A DNA stretch of 64,000 nucleotides from Pseudoxanthomonas koreensis_A. GTDB taxonomy: Bacteria; Pseudomonadota; Gammaproteobacteria; Xanthomonadales; Xanthomonadaceae. The translations under genes and the position numbers were made by a program. Where the stretch lies: positions 806,001-870,000 of the forward strand of contig NZ_CP169056.1 of the NCBI RefSeq assembly GCF_041890415.1, written 5' to 3'. The notes under the pieces were generated by a model that was not told where the DNA came from, did not search any database, and worked only from the letters and a program-made list of their open reading frames with translations. Shown here piece by piece: positions 27,283 through 36,520 of this stretch (positions are counted from its first letter, which is position 1; every line of letters starts with the position of its first letter).

Positions 27283-27374
27283 GTAGGAGCCGGTCTTGCC
27301 GGCGACCGCTGCGTGGTGTGGTGTGTCGCGATGCCGCAACCTGCATCGCGGTCGCCGGCAAGGCCGGCTCCTAC
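27283..27374. repeat. inverted pair of GTAG-type REP palindromes
   Basis: Two 25-bp REPs, 27283-27307 (GTAGGAGCCGGTCTTGCCGG then CGACC) and its inverted mate 27350-27374, are 42 bp apart. A head GTAG and a CCGG...CCGG stem are the features of the SMAG/GTAG REP family mobilised by RAYT transposases in Stenotrophomonas and relatives. The pair sits at the centre of composite repeat B. No RAYT gene is in the window. Confidence 0.88.
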
Positions 27375-27468
27375 ACGAGTGCAGCACACGTCGGTGATGG
27401 GATGCGCGATTTTCGGGAGCCATTGCCTTCGCAAACGAAGGCCGCAGCATCGATACACCGATGGACGT

Positions 27469-27571
27469 CGCCCGGCCGGGGGGATGGGGCAAGTGGCACA
27501 GGGACGTGCCACGGCCCCGAGTGCGCACATGGATGTGCGCTCGAGGGGTGCACCATCCCCCCGGTCGGGCG
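27469..27571. repeat. right cloverleaf module of composite repeat, copy B
   Basis: Arms 27469-27487 and 27553-27571 pair at 18 of 19 positions (CGCCCGGCCGGGGGGATGG on the left) around a core of exactly 65 nt. Hairpin 1 is GTGGCAC/GTGCCAC. Hairpin 2 is closed by CCCC/GGGG where copy A has CCGC/GCGG, followed by the same tandem G-A loop and GCGCACAT/ATGTGCGC. The remaining sequence, 27375-27468 and 27572-27695, holds no gene; it includes a CCTTCGCAAACGAAGG hairpin near 27426. Confidence 0.85.
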
Positions 27572-27695
27572 GCGGCCCAATCCGAAGCCACACAATCACA
27601 GACGCTTTTGCCTTGGCCGCTGGCGCCATCGCCACGCGTCGCCTGAAGGCCGGTGGTCGTCCCCGCGGGGCGCAGCCGGCTCCGGGCGAAAACCC

Positions 27696-27727
27696 AAAAA
27701 AAAGACCGGCGACAATCGTCGCCGGTC
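27696..27727 (-). terminator. intrinsic terminator of tRNA-Arg
   Basis: On the minus strand, a perfect 10-bp hairpin (GACCGGCGAC, 4-nt loop, GTCGCCGGTC) at 27727-27704 is followed by eight T residues. It begins 9 bp after the encoded CCA of the tRNA gene. Confidence 0.92.
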
Positions 27728-27735
27728 TCTGAAAA

Positions 27736-27812
27736 TGGCGCGCCCGGAGAGATTCGAACTCCCGACCGCCTGGTTCGTAGCCAGGTACTCTATCCAGCTG
27801 AGCTACGGGCGC
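27736..27812 (-). tRNA. tRNA-Arg (anticodon ACG)
   Basis: A 77-nt cloverleaf. The acceptor stem is GCGCCCG/CGGGCGC with discriminator G and encoded CCA. The D arm is AGCTCAGCTGGATAGAGT. The anticodon stem CCTGG/CCAGG encloses CTACGAA with anticodon ACG, and the T arm contains GTTCGAATC. The ACG anticodon is normally edited to ICG to read CGN codons. Its own promoter (TTGACG-17 bp-CATAAT) and terminator show it is a single transcription unit. Confidence 0.98.
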
Positions 27813-27827
27813 GTTTCAAGGCGCGGA

Positions 27828-27856
27828 ATTATGCGTGAGCCCCGTGCGGGCGTCAA
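27828..27856 (-). promoter_or_regulatory. sigma-70 promoter of tRNA-Arg
   Basis: On the minus strand TTGACG (27856-27851) and CATAAT (27833-27828) are 17 bp apart. Transcription would begin about 8 bp before the mature tRNA 5' end at 27812. Confidence 0.75.
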
Positions 27857-27897
27857 TCATTCCCTGTAAACCGCGGCCTGGCGCCTGTCCGTGCGGC

Positions 27898-28716
<819 letters not shown>

Positions 28717-28720
28717 GCGC

Positions 28721-30427
28721 TCATTCTGCCGTGTCCGCAAGGCTCGAGGACAGTTCCAGCGCGTCGTCGAAGGTGGCCGCAAAGCGCACGTCAGGGTGGG
28801 CGGCGCGGAAACCCATGTCACCCAGCACCCGGCGCGGCTGCGCCTGCACGCCGGACAGCACCAGGGTGATCCCCAGACGCGTGCAGCGCTTGGCGAAGTT
28901 GTGCAGTGCGTGGGTGCCGGAGGCGTCGATGATGGGCACCAGGCGCATGCGCAGGATCAGCACCTTCGGCGGTGCGTGGATGAACTGGTCCAGCAGATGA
29001 TCCAGGCGATTGCTGGCGCCGAAGAACAACGGGCCGTCGATGCGGAAGGCCTCCACGCCGGCGGGCAGCCGCAGGCGCTGGGTACTGTCCTCGGCCAGCG
29101 CCGGGTCGTCTTCGCCGCCAGCGCCACCTCCGCCCTGGCTGATCTCCACGCTTTCGGCCATGCGCACCATGAACACCACCATGGCCACGGCGAGCCCGGC
29201 CTGGATCGCGACGGTCAGGTCGAACAGCACGGTCAGGCCGAAGGTCAGCAGCAGCACCACCCGGTCGCCCCACGGCGCCGATAGGGTGTGCCGGAACTGC
29301 TGGTGCTCGCTCATGTTCCAGGCCACCACCAGCAGCACCGCGGCCAGCGCCGGCAGCGGCACGTAGCGCATCAGCGGGGCCAGCGCCAGCATGAATGCCA
29401 GCAGGAACGCGGCATGCAGCACGCCGGCCAGTGGCGAACGCGCTCCGGCGCGCACGTTGGTGGCGGTCCGCGCGATGGCGCCGGTGGCCGGCAGCCCGCC
29501 GACCAGAGCCGAGCCGATGTTGGCCAGGCCCTGCGCCACCAGCTCGCCGTTGGAGCGATGCTTGCCGCCACTCATGCCATCGGCGACCACCGCCGACAGC
29601 AGTGATTCGACGCCGGCCAGGAAGGCGATGGTGAATGCACTGGGCAGCAGCTCCGGGATCCGGTCCAGCGGAATGTCGGGCATCTGCAGCGGCGGCAGTG
29701 CGGTTGGCAGCTCGCCGAAGCGTTGCCCGATGGTTTCCACCGGCAGCGCCAGCCCCAGGCCGGCCAGGGTGCAGGCCACCAGGGCGATCAGGAATCCGGG
29801 CCAGGCGGGCTTCCAGTGGCGCAGGCCGAAGATCAGCACCAGTCCACCCACGGTCAGCGCCACCGTGGCCGGCTGGGTCGTGGCCAGGTGCTGTGCGTAC
29901 GCAGTCCAGCGCGGGATGAACTCCGCCGGCAGCGACTCCATCTGCAGGCCCAGCGCATCCTTGACCTGGCTGGAGAAGATGCTCACCGCGATGCCGGCGG
30001 TGAAACCGGTGATCACCGGCTGCGGCATGTAGCGCATCAGCGTGCCCAGGCGCAGCAGGCCGGCGGCGATCAGCATCAGCCCGGCCATCAGCGTGCACAG
30101 CACCAGGCCACCAAACCCGAAGCGTTCGATCACCACGAACACCACCGGGATGAACGCGGCGGTCGGCCCGCCGACCTGCACCCGCGAGCCGCCCAGCGCC
30201 GAGATCAGGAACCCGGCGACGATGGCGGTATACAGGCCTTTTTCCGGGCCCGTGCCGCTTGCGATCGCCAGGGCCATGGCCAGCGGCAGTGCCACGATGG
30301 CCACGGTGAGGCCGGCCACCGCATCGGCGCGCAGGTCGCGCCAGCCATAGCCCTCGCGCAGCACGGTGACGAGCTTGGGCTCGAACTGTTTCAGGTAATG
30401 ACGCAGATCGCTGCTGCCGCCCTGCAT
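28721..30427 (-). CDS. SulP family anion permease with C-terminal STAS domain
   Basis: A 568-residue inner-membrane transporter of the SLC26/SulP family; substrates in the family include sulfate, bicarbonate and dicarboxylates, and none can be chosen here. It has 10-14 hydrophobic helices (about residues 25-440), with the family GGPTAAFIPVVFVV near 100. A STAS domain (about 455-560) has LRMRLVPIIDASGTHAL. The start at 30427 (MQGGSSDLRHYLKQFEPKL) is preferred over an ATG at 30445. No carbonic anhydrase gene is adjacent. It is the fourth gene of the leftward gcvR run. Confidence 0.9.
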   Translation of the reverse strand: MQGGSSDLRHYLKQFEPKLVTVLREGYGWRDLRADAVAGLTVAIVALPLAMALAIASGTGPEKGLYTAIVAGFLISALGGSRVQVGGPTAAFIPVVFVVIERFGFGGLVLCTLMAGLMLIAAGLLRLGTLMRYMPQPVITGFTAGIAVSIFSSQVKDALGLQMESLPAEFIPRWTAYAQHLATTQPATVALTVGGLVLIFGLRHWKPAWPGFLIALVACTLAGLGLALPVETIGQRFGELPTALPPLQMPDIPLDRIPELLPSAFTIAFLAGVESLLSAVVADGMSGGKHRSNGELVAQGLANIGSALVGGLPATGAIARTATNVRAGARSPLAGVLHAAFLLAFMLALAPLMRYVPLPALAAVLLVVAWNMSEHQQFRHTLSAPWGDRVVLLLTFGLTVLFDLTVAIQAGLAVAMVVFMVRMAESVEISQGGGGAGGEDDPALAEDSTQRLRLPAGVEAFRIDGPLFFGASNRLDHLLDQFIHAPPKVLILRMRLVPIIDASGTHALHNFAKRCTRLGITLVLSGVQAQPRRVLGDMGFRAAHPDVRFAATFDDALELSSSLADTAE

Positions 30428-30508
30428 CGGTCGACTCCTCGGCACGTAGGGGTACCGGCTCCAGCCCCGATTATGCGGCCGGCGCCACCGCGGCGGCGCC
30501 GGCCACGG

Positions 30509-31915
30509 TCATAGCACTTCGGATGCGAAGTCCGCCAGCCGCGAGCGCTCGCCGCGGCGCAGGGTGATGTGCGCGCTGTGCGGCCAGTGCTTGAAGCGGT
30601 CCACCGCGTAGGTCAGGCCCGAGGTGGTCTCGGTCAGGTACGGGGTGTCGATCTGCTCCACGTTGCCCAGGCACACGATCTTGGTGCCGGGGCCGGCGCG
30701 GGTGATCAGGGTCTTCATCTGCTTGGGCGTCAGGTTCTGCGCCTCGTCCAGGATCAGGTAGCGCGACAGGAAGGTGCGCCCGCGCATGAAGTTCATCGAG
30801 CGGATCTTGATCCGGCTGGCGAGCAGGTCGTTGGTCGCCGCCCGGCCCCAGGCGCCGCCGTCCTGGTTGTGGGTGAGCACCTCCAGGTTGTCGGTCAGCG
30901 CGCCCATCCACGGCGTCATCTTTTCCTCTTCGGTGCCGGGCAGGAAGCCGATGTCCTCGCCGACGCTGACCGTGGCACGGGTCATGATGATCTCGCGGTA
31001 GCGCTGCTGGTCCATGGTCTGGGCCAGGCCGGCGGCCAGCGCCAGCAGGGTCTTGCCGGTGCCGGCGGTGCCGAGCAGGGTGACGAAGTCGATGTCCGGG
31101 TCCATCAGCGCGTTGAGCGCGAAGTTCTGCTCGCGGTTGCGGGCGTTGATGCCCCACACCGCGTGCTGGCCGCCACGGAAATCGTCGACCAGGGACAGGA
31201 CGGCCTTGCCGTCCTCCACCCGGGCCACCCGCAACTCCACTTCGTCGTCGCCGGGCAGGTACAGGTACTGGTTGGGATGCCAGTCCTCGCCTTCCAGCGG
31301 GGCCACCTCGTAATGGGTGCGGCCCTTGTCCGACCAGGAGCGCAGGTCGCCACGGTGCTGTTCCCAGAAATCGTCGGGCAGTTCGGTGGCGCCGGTGAAC
31401 AGCAGGCTGAAGTCGTCCAGTGCGCGGTCGTTCTCGTAATCCTCCGACACGATCCCGGCAATGGCCGCCTTGATCCGCAGGTTGATGTCCTTGGATACGA
31501 ACACCACCGGCGTCTGCTCCGGCGTGACTTCCTTCAGTGCCAGGATCGCGCCGAGGATGGCGTTGTCGGGGATCGCCGCGCCGAAGCTCTTGCCGGCCTC
31601 GAAGTGGCTGGTCTGGAAGCGCAGCAGGCCGGCGGCATGGCGCCCGCGCAATTGCACGCTGTTGGGCTGGGTCAGCGGGATGCCCGATGCCAGGCGGTCC
31701 AGCCCGGCGCTCTCCACCAGCTCGTTGAGGAACCGGCTGACCTGGCGCGCGTTGCGGCTGGCCTCCGAGGTGCCCTTCTTGGCATTGTCCAGTTCCTCGA
31801 TGACCTGCATCGGCAGGTAGATGTCGTGCTCCTCGAACTTGAACAGCGCGGTGGGGTCGTGCATCAGCACGTTGGTGTCCAGCACGTACATGCGCTTCTT
31901 GCCTGGGGTCATCAT
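30509..31915 (-). CDS. phoH: PIN domain-PhoH fusion ATPase/ribonuclease
   Basis: A 468-residue cytoplasmic protein. An N-terminal PIN nuclease domain (about residues 8-150) starts RMYVLDTNVLMHDP, with the acidic PIN residues at DTN and EELD. A PhoH ATPase (about 245-468) has Walker A LGTAGTGKTLLALAAGL and Walker B LILDEAQNLTPKQMKTLITR plus LGNVEQID. PIN-PhoH proteins are thought to be RNA-cutting helicases. Two ATGs (31915, 31912) lie behind AGGAAG. It stands 124 bp after bcp. Confidence 0.93.
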   Translation of the reverse strand: MMTPGKKRMYVLDTNVLMHDPTALFKFEEHDIYLPMQVIEELDNAKKGTSEASRNARQVSRFLNELVESAGLDRLASGIPLTQPNSVQLRGRHAAGLLRFQTSHFEAGKSFGAAIPDNAILGAILALKEVTPEQTPVVFVSKDINLRIKAAIAGIVSEDYENDRALDDFSLLFTGATELPDDFWEQHRGDLRSWSDKGRTHYEVAPLEGEDWHPNQYLYLPGDDEVELRVARVEDGKAVLSLVDDFRGGQHAVWGINARNREQNFALNALMDPDIDFVTLLGTAGTGKTLLALAAGLAQTMDQQRYREIIMTRATVSVGEDIGFLPGTEEEKMTPWMGALTDNLEVLTHNQDGGAWGRAATNDLLASRIKIRSMNFMRGRTFLSRYLILDEAQNLTPKQMKTLITRAGPGTKIVCLGNVEQIDTPYLTETTSGLTYAVDRFKHWPHSAHITLRRGERSRLADFASEVL

Positions 31916-32039
31916 GGCTTCCTGGTGGGGCTGCTGGGCAGGGTGGCGTGGGGCGGCGCCGCAGTTGCGGACGCCGGACAGCGGCGAACCGCCGCGGCCT
32001 GCAGGGCAGGGCGGCGGGAACGCGGGACACGGGTGGAAG

Positions 32040-32516
32040 TCACTGCGAGGCTTGGGCCTTCAGTTGCTCGAGCACGGCCTGGGCGTGGCCGGGGACGCGC
32101 ACCGCGCGCCATTCATGCGCGATGCGCGCGTCGGGCGAGATCAGGAAGGTGCTGCGCACCACGCCCATGACCTTGCGGCCGTACATGTTCTTTTCGTGGA
32201 TGACGTCGAACGCGCGGCACAGCGCTTCGTCGGCGTCGCTGGCCAGCGGAAAGAGGAAGCCCTGCCTGGCGCGGAAATTGTCGTGCGACTTCAGCGAGTC
32301 GCGCGACACGCCCAGCACGTCGGCGCCCAGGGCGTTGAACTGCGGCAGCAGGGCATTGAAGTCCATGCCCTCGGTGGTGCAGCCGGGGGTGTTGTCCTTG
32401 GGGTAGAAGTACAGCACCAGCCAGCGCCCGGCGTAGTCGCCCAGGGTGGCGTTGCGGCCGCCGGACAGGGCCAGCGGAAGTTCCAGGGTGGAACGCTCGA
32501 GCGCGACCGATGTCAT
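32040..32516 (-). CDS. bcp: thioredoxin-dependent thiol peroxidase (Bcp/PrxQ)
   Basis: A 158-residue peroxiredoxin removing H2O2 and organic peroxides. The peroxidatic Cys46 sits in YPKDNTPGCTTEGMDF. The residue five positions on, where many Bcp proteins have the resolving Cys, is Met51 (sequence CTTEGM). The helix-3 position used by the Xanthomonas campestris enzyme (in NFxARQG) is Arg82 here. Only Cys100 remains, so this looks like a 1-Cys or variant enzyme. It starts 10 bp after gcvR, in the common gcvR-bcp pair. Confidence 0.94.
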   Translation of the reverse strand: MTSVALERSTLELPLALSGGRNATLGDYAGRWLVLYFYPKDNTPGCTTEGMDFNALLPQFNALGADVLGVSRDSLKSHDNFRARQGFLFPLASDADEALCRAFDVIHEKNMYGRKVMGVVRSTFLISPDARIAHEWRAVRVPGHAQAVLEQLKAQASQ

Positions 32517-32526
32517 CTTGCCTGCC

Positions 32527-33102
32527 TCAGAACTTCATCGGGTCCATGATCGCGTCCAGGTTCAGGTGGTCGCAGAACTCGAGGAAATCGTCGCGCAGCG
32601 CGGCGATGTGCATGTCCGCCGGCACCCCGATGGTGACCTGTGCCGAGAACATCTCCGCACCGGTCTGCATGGCCCGGTAGCGGGTGCTCTGCAGGTTTTC
32701 CACGGTGATGCCCTGGCGGTCGAAGAAATCGGCCAGCTGGAACAGGATGCCGGGCTTGTCGGCGGCCACCACCTCGACGATGTAGGGCAGCAGATTGGAC
32801 TGGATCTGCTTGGCCGCGGTGCGGTACCAGATCAGCTTGAGATGGTCCTCGCGCTCCATCCGGCCCAGCATCGCCTCCAGCTTGGCCACCGCGTCCCACG
32901 AACCCACCGCCAGCGCCGTCATCGACACGTCGCGGCCCACCGTGGCCAGGCGCGCATCCACCAGGTTGCAGCCGCTGTCGGCGATCCGGCGGGTGACCGC
33001 CAACAGGGGCGATTCCGGATGCGTCGTATAGGCGTTGATCAGGAGGTGGTTTTCGTTCGGCGAAGGCCGGGGAGGGGTGTCGGTCAAGGAGGCTTCCGGC
33101 AT
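32527..33102 (-). CDS. gcvR: glycine cleavage system transcriptional repressor, tandem ACT domains
   Basis: A 191-residue cytoplasmic regulator with two ACT domains. The first covers about residues 18-90 (NHLLINAYTTHPESPLLAVT, SGCNLVDARLATVG). The second covers about 105-185 (YIVEVVAADKPGILFQLADF). In E. coli GcvR binds GcvA in response to glycine; no gcvA or gcv gene is in the window. It leads the gcvR-bcp-phoH-sulP-thiD run and is divergent from dapA, the layout seen in many gammaproteobacteria. Confidence 0.9.
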   Translation of the reverse strand: MPEASLTDTPPRPSPNENHLLINAYTTHPESPLLAVTRRIADSGCNLVDARLATVGRDVSMTALAVGSWDAVAKLEAMLGRMEREDHLKLIWYRTAAKQIQSNLLPYIVEVVAADKPGILFQLADFFDRQGITVENLQSTRYRAMQTGAEMFSAQVTIGVPADMHIAALRDDFLEFCDHLNLDAIMDPMKF

Positions 33103-33149
33103 TGCGAGAGGCTGAATGGCAGGCAGGACGGCGCCCTGCCGCTACGATC

Positions 33150-33186
33150 AGCATACTTGCCCGTGGTTTCGCGCCGCAAGTATGAT
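33150..33186. promoter_or_regulatory. palindromic bidirectional promoter for gcvR and dapA
   Basis: A perfect inverted repeat, CATACTTGC (33152-33160) and GCAAGTATG (33176-33184) with a 15-nt spacer, makes a promoter on each strand. Rightward it gives TTGCCC (33157-33162), 18 bp, TATGAT (33181-33186). Leftward it gives TTGCGG (33179-33174), 18 bp, TATGCT (33155-33150). Leaders would be about 55 nt to dapA and 40 nt to gcvR. The palindrome may also bind a repressor. Confidence 0.6.
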
Positions 33187-33248
33187 CGGATCCCCAGAAA
33201 CCGGCCCGCGCGACCTGCGCAAGCCGCAGAATCTAGAGCGAATCCGCT

Positions 33249-34157
33249 TTGCATCCGTCCGGCCTGATCACCGCGCTTGCGACCCCGTTCGACGAGGCCG
33301 GCGCACTGGACCACGACGCCTGGCGCCGGCTGCTTGAATGGCAGTTGGCCGCCGGCGTGCAGGGCGTGGTCGTGGCCGGCTCCACCGGCGAGGCGGCGAT
33401 GCTCGACGACGGCGAATACGACCTCCTGCTGCGCACGGCAGTGGAAATCGTGGCCGGCCGGGTGCCGGTGCTGGCCGGCACCGGCCTGTCCGGCACCGCC
33501 CGCACCATTGCCCAGACCCGGCGCGCGGCCGCGTGCGGCGCCGATGCGGCGCTGGTGGTGGCACCGCCGTACGTGCGCCCCGGCCAGGCCGGCCTGCTGG
33601 CCCATTACCGCGCCGTGGCCACGCAGGGTGGGTTGCCGGTGGTGCTTTACAACGTTCCGGTGCGCACCGGCTGCGACCTGCTGCCGGAGACGGTGGCCGA
33701 GCTGGCCACGCACGAGCACATCGTCGGCATCAAGGAAGCGGTGTCCGACCCGGCGCGCATGGCCGCGCTGCTGGCCCTGCGTGGTCCGCGGTTCAGCGTG
33801 CTGTGCGGCGACGACGGCAGCGGCGCGCGCGCGATGCTGGCCGGTGCCGACGGCCTGGTCTCGGTGGCCTCGAACGCCGCGCCCGGCGCCTGCCGCCGCC
33901 TGTGCGACCTTGCGCGTGGCGGCGATGTCGCCGGTACCGGCGAATGGGACGGGCGGCTGGCACCGCTGCATGCGTTCTGCGCGGTGGAGCCCAATCCGAT
34001 CCCGGTCAAGGCGCTGCTGCAGCGCCAGGGCTACGGCCATGGCCTGCGCCTGCCATTGCTGTCATTGTCTGCCGCGCACCATGCCGAGGCGGCGCGCATC
34101 TGCGCGCTGGTGCGCGAGCTTGAATCACACACTGGCTGCGAACCGCTCGCAGCCTGA
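33249..34157 (+). CDS. dapA: 4-hydroxy-tetrahydrodipicolinate synthase
   Basis: A 302-residue TIM-barrel aldolase condensing pyruvate with aspartate semialdehyde, first step of the lysine/diaminopimelate branch. The Schiff-base Lys162 is in HIVGIKEAV and Tyr134 in VVLYNVPVRTG. The usual GTTGE motif reads GSTGE (residues 44-48), a conservative Thr-to-Ser change at a catalytic-triad position. The only plausible start is TTG at 33249 (LHPSGLITALATPF in the raw frame), with at best a weak GAGCGAA ribosome site. bamC follows 27 bp later as in E. coli. Confidence 0.93.
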   Translation: MHPSGLITALATPFDEAGALDHDAWRRLLEWQLAAGVQGVVVAGSTGEAAMLDDGEYDLLLRTAVEIVAGRVPVLAGTGLSGTARTIAQTRRAAACGADAALVVAPPYVRPGQAGLLAHYRAVATQGGLPVVLYNVPVRTGCDLLPETVAELATHEHIVGIKEAVSDPARMAALLALRGPRFSVLCGDDGSGARAMLAGADGLVSVASNAAPGACRRLCDLARGGDVAGTGEWDGRLAPLHAFCAVEPNPIPVKALLQRQGYGHGLRLPLLSLSAAHHAEAARICALVRELESHTGCEPLAA

Positions 34158-34184
34158 CCCGAACCTTTCCGGAGACCCCTGCCG

Positions 34185-34700
34185 ATGTCCCTGACTTCAC
34201 GCCTCGCCCGCGCATCCACGATCGCGCTGCTGGCCGTCACCGCAGCCGCGGTGCTGGGCGGCTGTTCCTGGTTCCGCAAGGGCGCAAAGGGTGACTACGC
34301 GCTCAGCCAGGAGCAGCGGCCGCTGGAAGTGCCGCCGGATCTCACCCTGCCCGATACCTCCGGCGCGATGGGGCTGCCGTCGGCAGGTGGTGCCGCCGCG
34401 CGTCCGGTGGCGGCCGCGCCGGCGCCGTCGGCCAGCGGGTTCACCGTGGCGGGCACCCGTGACCAGGTCTTCGAGCAGGTCGGCACCGCGCTGGGCGGCA
34501 TCGACGGGCTGACCATCGCCACCCGTGCGCAGTTGCTGGGCAGTTATGACGTGGCTTACCAGGGCAGCGACTTCCTGGTCCGGGTCACCCAGGTCGAGGG
34601 TGGCGCATACGTGTCGGCCGTCGATCCGCGTGGCCTGCCGGCCACCGACGCGGCTGCGCTGCAGTTGATCGCGGCGCTGCAGGCGGCGCTGGCGCGCTGA
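34185..34700 (+). CDS. bamC: short BamC/NlpB-like outer-membrane lipoprotein
   Basis: A 171-residue lipoprotein: signal ending AAAVLGGC with the acylated Cys at about residue 27. The unstructured N-terminal BamC signature follows (YALSQEQRPLEVPPDLTLP). One small domain (about residues 84-170) starts FTVAGTRDQVFEQVG. E. coli BamC has 344 residues and two domains, so this is the single-domain form. It probably joins the BAM complex. The assignment rests on the PLEVPPDL motif and the dapA-bamC order. It starts behind CCGGAGACC. Confidence 0.8.
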   Translation: MSLTSRLARASTIALLAVTAAAVLGGCSWFRKGAKGDYALSQEQRPLEVPPDLTLPDTSGAMGLPSAGGAAARPVAAAPAPSASGFTVAGTRDQVFEQVGTALGGIDGLTIATRAQLLGSYDVAYQGSDFLVRVTQVEGGAYVSAVDPRGLPATDAAALQLIAALQAALAR

Positions 34701-34785
34701 GTCCTGCGGGCGGCGCACGCGCCTGGCAGGGCGCGTGCCGCTTGCCGATGGAGTGTACGGCCCGGCACCGGGCCATCGTGACGGG

Positions 34786-35655
34786 ATGTTCGCCATGCAG
34801 CAGACAGCAGGCCGGATGTCGTCGACCCTGTGGTCCGATTGCAGGGCATCCCTGGTCGGATGGGGCGCCTACATCGGTGTGGTGGTCGGCTATTGCGCGC
34901 TGTACACGATCTTTGTCGAGGCCGCGCAGGTCGATCTGATGCAGGCGGCGGCCTGGCCGCTGCGCGAATGGGGCGGCTGGCTGGCGCTCACGCCGCTGGT
35001 GTGTGCCGGCCTGCGCGCGCTGCATGCGGCATCCCCGGGGCGGCGGGCAATGGCCTGTCGGTATGTACTGCTGGGTGGTGGCGCCCTCGTCGTCACCCTC
35101 GGCTGCCGGGTCGGGCTCGACGTCCTGGATGGCGCCCACCCGGTGTCCAGCCTCGTCTATTTCCTCCCCCGGCATGCCGCCGCCCTGGCCCTGGTGGTCC
35201 TGGCCTGGCACGTCCTGGGCCGCCGCGGACGTGACGTTCCACCTGTATCGCCGTCCGTGGCGCAGCCACCCGGGCCCGCCCCCGGGATCGCTCCCGATGA
35301 TGCGCTGCCGATGCCCGGGACCTTGCTGGTGTCGCAAGGCCGGCAGGAACGGCTCATCCAGGTGCGGGACATCGACGTGGTCAGTGCCGCGGGCAATTAT
35401 GTGGATATCCGCTGCGGCGACACCACGTACCTCTTGCGCGCCTCGCTCACCCAGCTGGAGCAGGCATTGCCGCCCGGGCATTTCGTGCGGGTCCACCGCT
35501 CCCACCTGGTCAACGTGGCATCGATCGCGCACATGAGCCGCACCGCGGCGGGCAACGGGCAGGTACGGGTGCGCGGCGGCCATGAGGTGCCCATGAGCAA
35601 GAAATACCGCGCGTTGCTGAAGGCGTCCTGCACGATTCCTGCAGCCGACGCCTGA
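34786..35655 (+). CDS. membrane-bound LytTR-type transcriptional regulator
   Basis: About 289 residues. The N-terminal half has four hydrophobic segments (VGWGAYIGVVVGYCALYTIF, LALTPLVCAGLRAL, YVLLGGGALVVTL, AAALALVVLAWHVLG). A Pro-rich linker follows, then a C-terminal LytTR DNA-binding domain (about 190-280) with IDVVSAAGNYVDIRC and GHFVRVHRSHLVN. Such proteins control peptide, bacteriocin or virulence genes; the target is unknown. The start is uncertain: ATG 34786 or 34795, neither with a strong ribosome site. It stands alone. The following 255 bp hold nothing recognisable. Confidence 0.85.
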   Translation: MFAMQQTAGRMSSTLWSDCRASLVGWGAYIGVVVGYCALYTIFVEAAQVDLMQAAAWPLREWGGWLALTPLVCAGLRALHAASPGRRAMACRYVLLGGGALVVTLGCRVGLDVLDGAHPVSSLVYFLPRHAAALALVVLAWHVLGRRGRDVPPVSPSVAQPPGPAPGIAPDDALPMPGTLLVSQGRQERLIQVRDIDVVSAAGNYVDIRCGDTTYLLRASLTQLEQALPPGHFVRVHRSHLVNVASIAHMSRTAAGNGQVRVRGGHEVPMSKKYRALLKASCTIPAADA

Positions 35656-35910
35656 TCCGGCCCCGCGTTCCGCCAGCCGGCCCGCACCCAGCCCCGCCGT
35701 ACACCACCCACCCCGCATCACGCATCACGCGCGGGCGCCACGGCGCGCACGTCCCGGCGTCCCGGCAGGCGGACATCCGTCCCGCCATCCGGACACTCGC
35801 GTCAGCGCGATTGAGTCCGTTCTCCATGCCTGCTCGAGTGGTCCGGCCGGCTTCCACCGGCAGCGGGCTGCCACGTCTTGTGCAGGAACATCCAGATGGA
35901 GGAAATCGCC

Positions 35911-36465
35911 GTGGACCACACCCATGCATTCAGTAGGAAAACCGTTTGGCTGCACTGGCTGGTTGCCGTCGTGATGTTGCCCATGCTGGCCATCGGCATC
36001 TACATGTCGCTGGCCGAGGCCTATGGCCTGTATGACATCCACAAATCCATCGGCCTGCTGGCACTGCCGCTGTTGGCGGCCCGCGCGGCATGGCGGTTGC
36101 GGCAGGGGTGGCCACGGCCGCTGGGGCGGTACCGGGCCAGCGAGCGCTGGCTGGCCAAGGCCATCCACTGGTGCCTGCTGCTCGGTACGCTGGCCCTGCC
36201 GCTCAGCGGAATGCTCTACTCTGCGGCCAGCGGCCACGGGTTCGGGATTTTCGGGGTGACCCTGGTGCCGGCCAACCAGGATCCGTCCGATCCTGATGCA
36301 GTGATTCCCTACAGCCAGTTGCTGTCCGTGCTGGGCGAGACCGCACACGAATGGGTTGGCTACGGGCTGGTCGTGATCCTGCTGCTGCACGTGGCGGGCG
36401 CGCTGAAGCACCACCTGGTCGACAGGGACGGGACCCTGCGCCGCATGCTGGGCCGGCACGTGTGA
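35911..36465 (+). CDS. cytochrome b561 family protein
   Basis: A 184-residue four-helix inner-membrane di-haem cytochrome. Probable haem ligands are the His in KTVWLHWLVAVVM, YDIHKSIGLL, KAIHWCLLLG, and ETAHEWVGYG/LLLHVAGALKHH. YodB/CybB-type proteins pass electrons from the quinol pool, in some cases to superoxide or nickel-free partners; the acceptor here is unknown. The GTG at 35911 has GGAGGA at 7-bp spacing and is preferred over an in-frame ATG at 35896. Single gene, convergent with fdxA. Confidence 0.9.
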   Translation: MDHTHAFSRKTVWLHWLVAVVMLPMLAIGIYMSLAEAYGLYDIHKSIGLLALPLLAARAAWRLRQGWPRPLGRYRASERWLAKAIHWCLLLGTLALPLSGMLYSAASGHGFGIFGVTLVPANQDPSDPDAVIPYSQLLSVLGETAHEWVGYGLVVILLLHVAGALKHHLVDRDGTLRRMLGRHV

Positions 36466-36520
36466 GCGGCGCCGTGTCGCTCACCCGTTCATGCAGGGGC
36501 GCGCGGCAACTGGCGTCCCG

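Noticed and set aside
28717..28821. TPP riboswitch upstream of thiD
   Set aside because: No THI-box consensus is seen and the region is coding sequence of sulP.
35656..35910. Small gene between the LytTR regulator and cytochrome b561
   Set aside because: No frame with a ribosome site, start and plausible composition was found.
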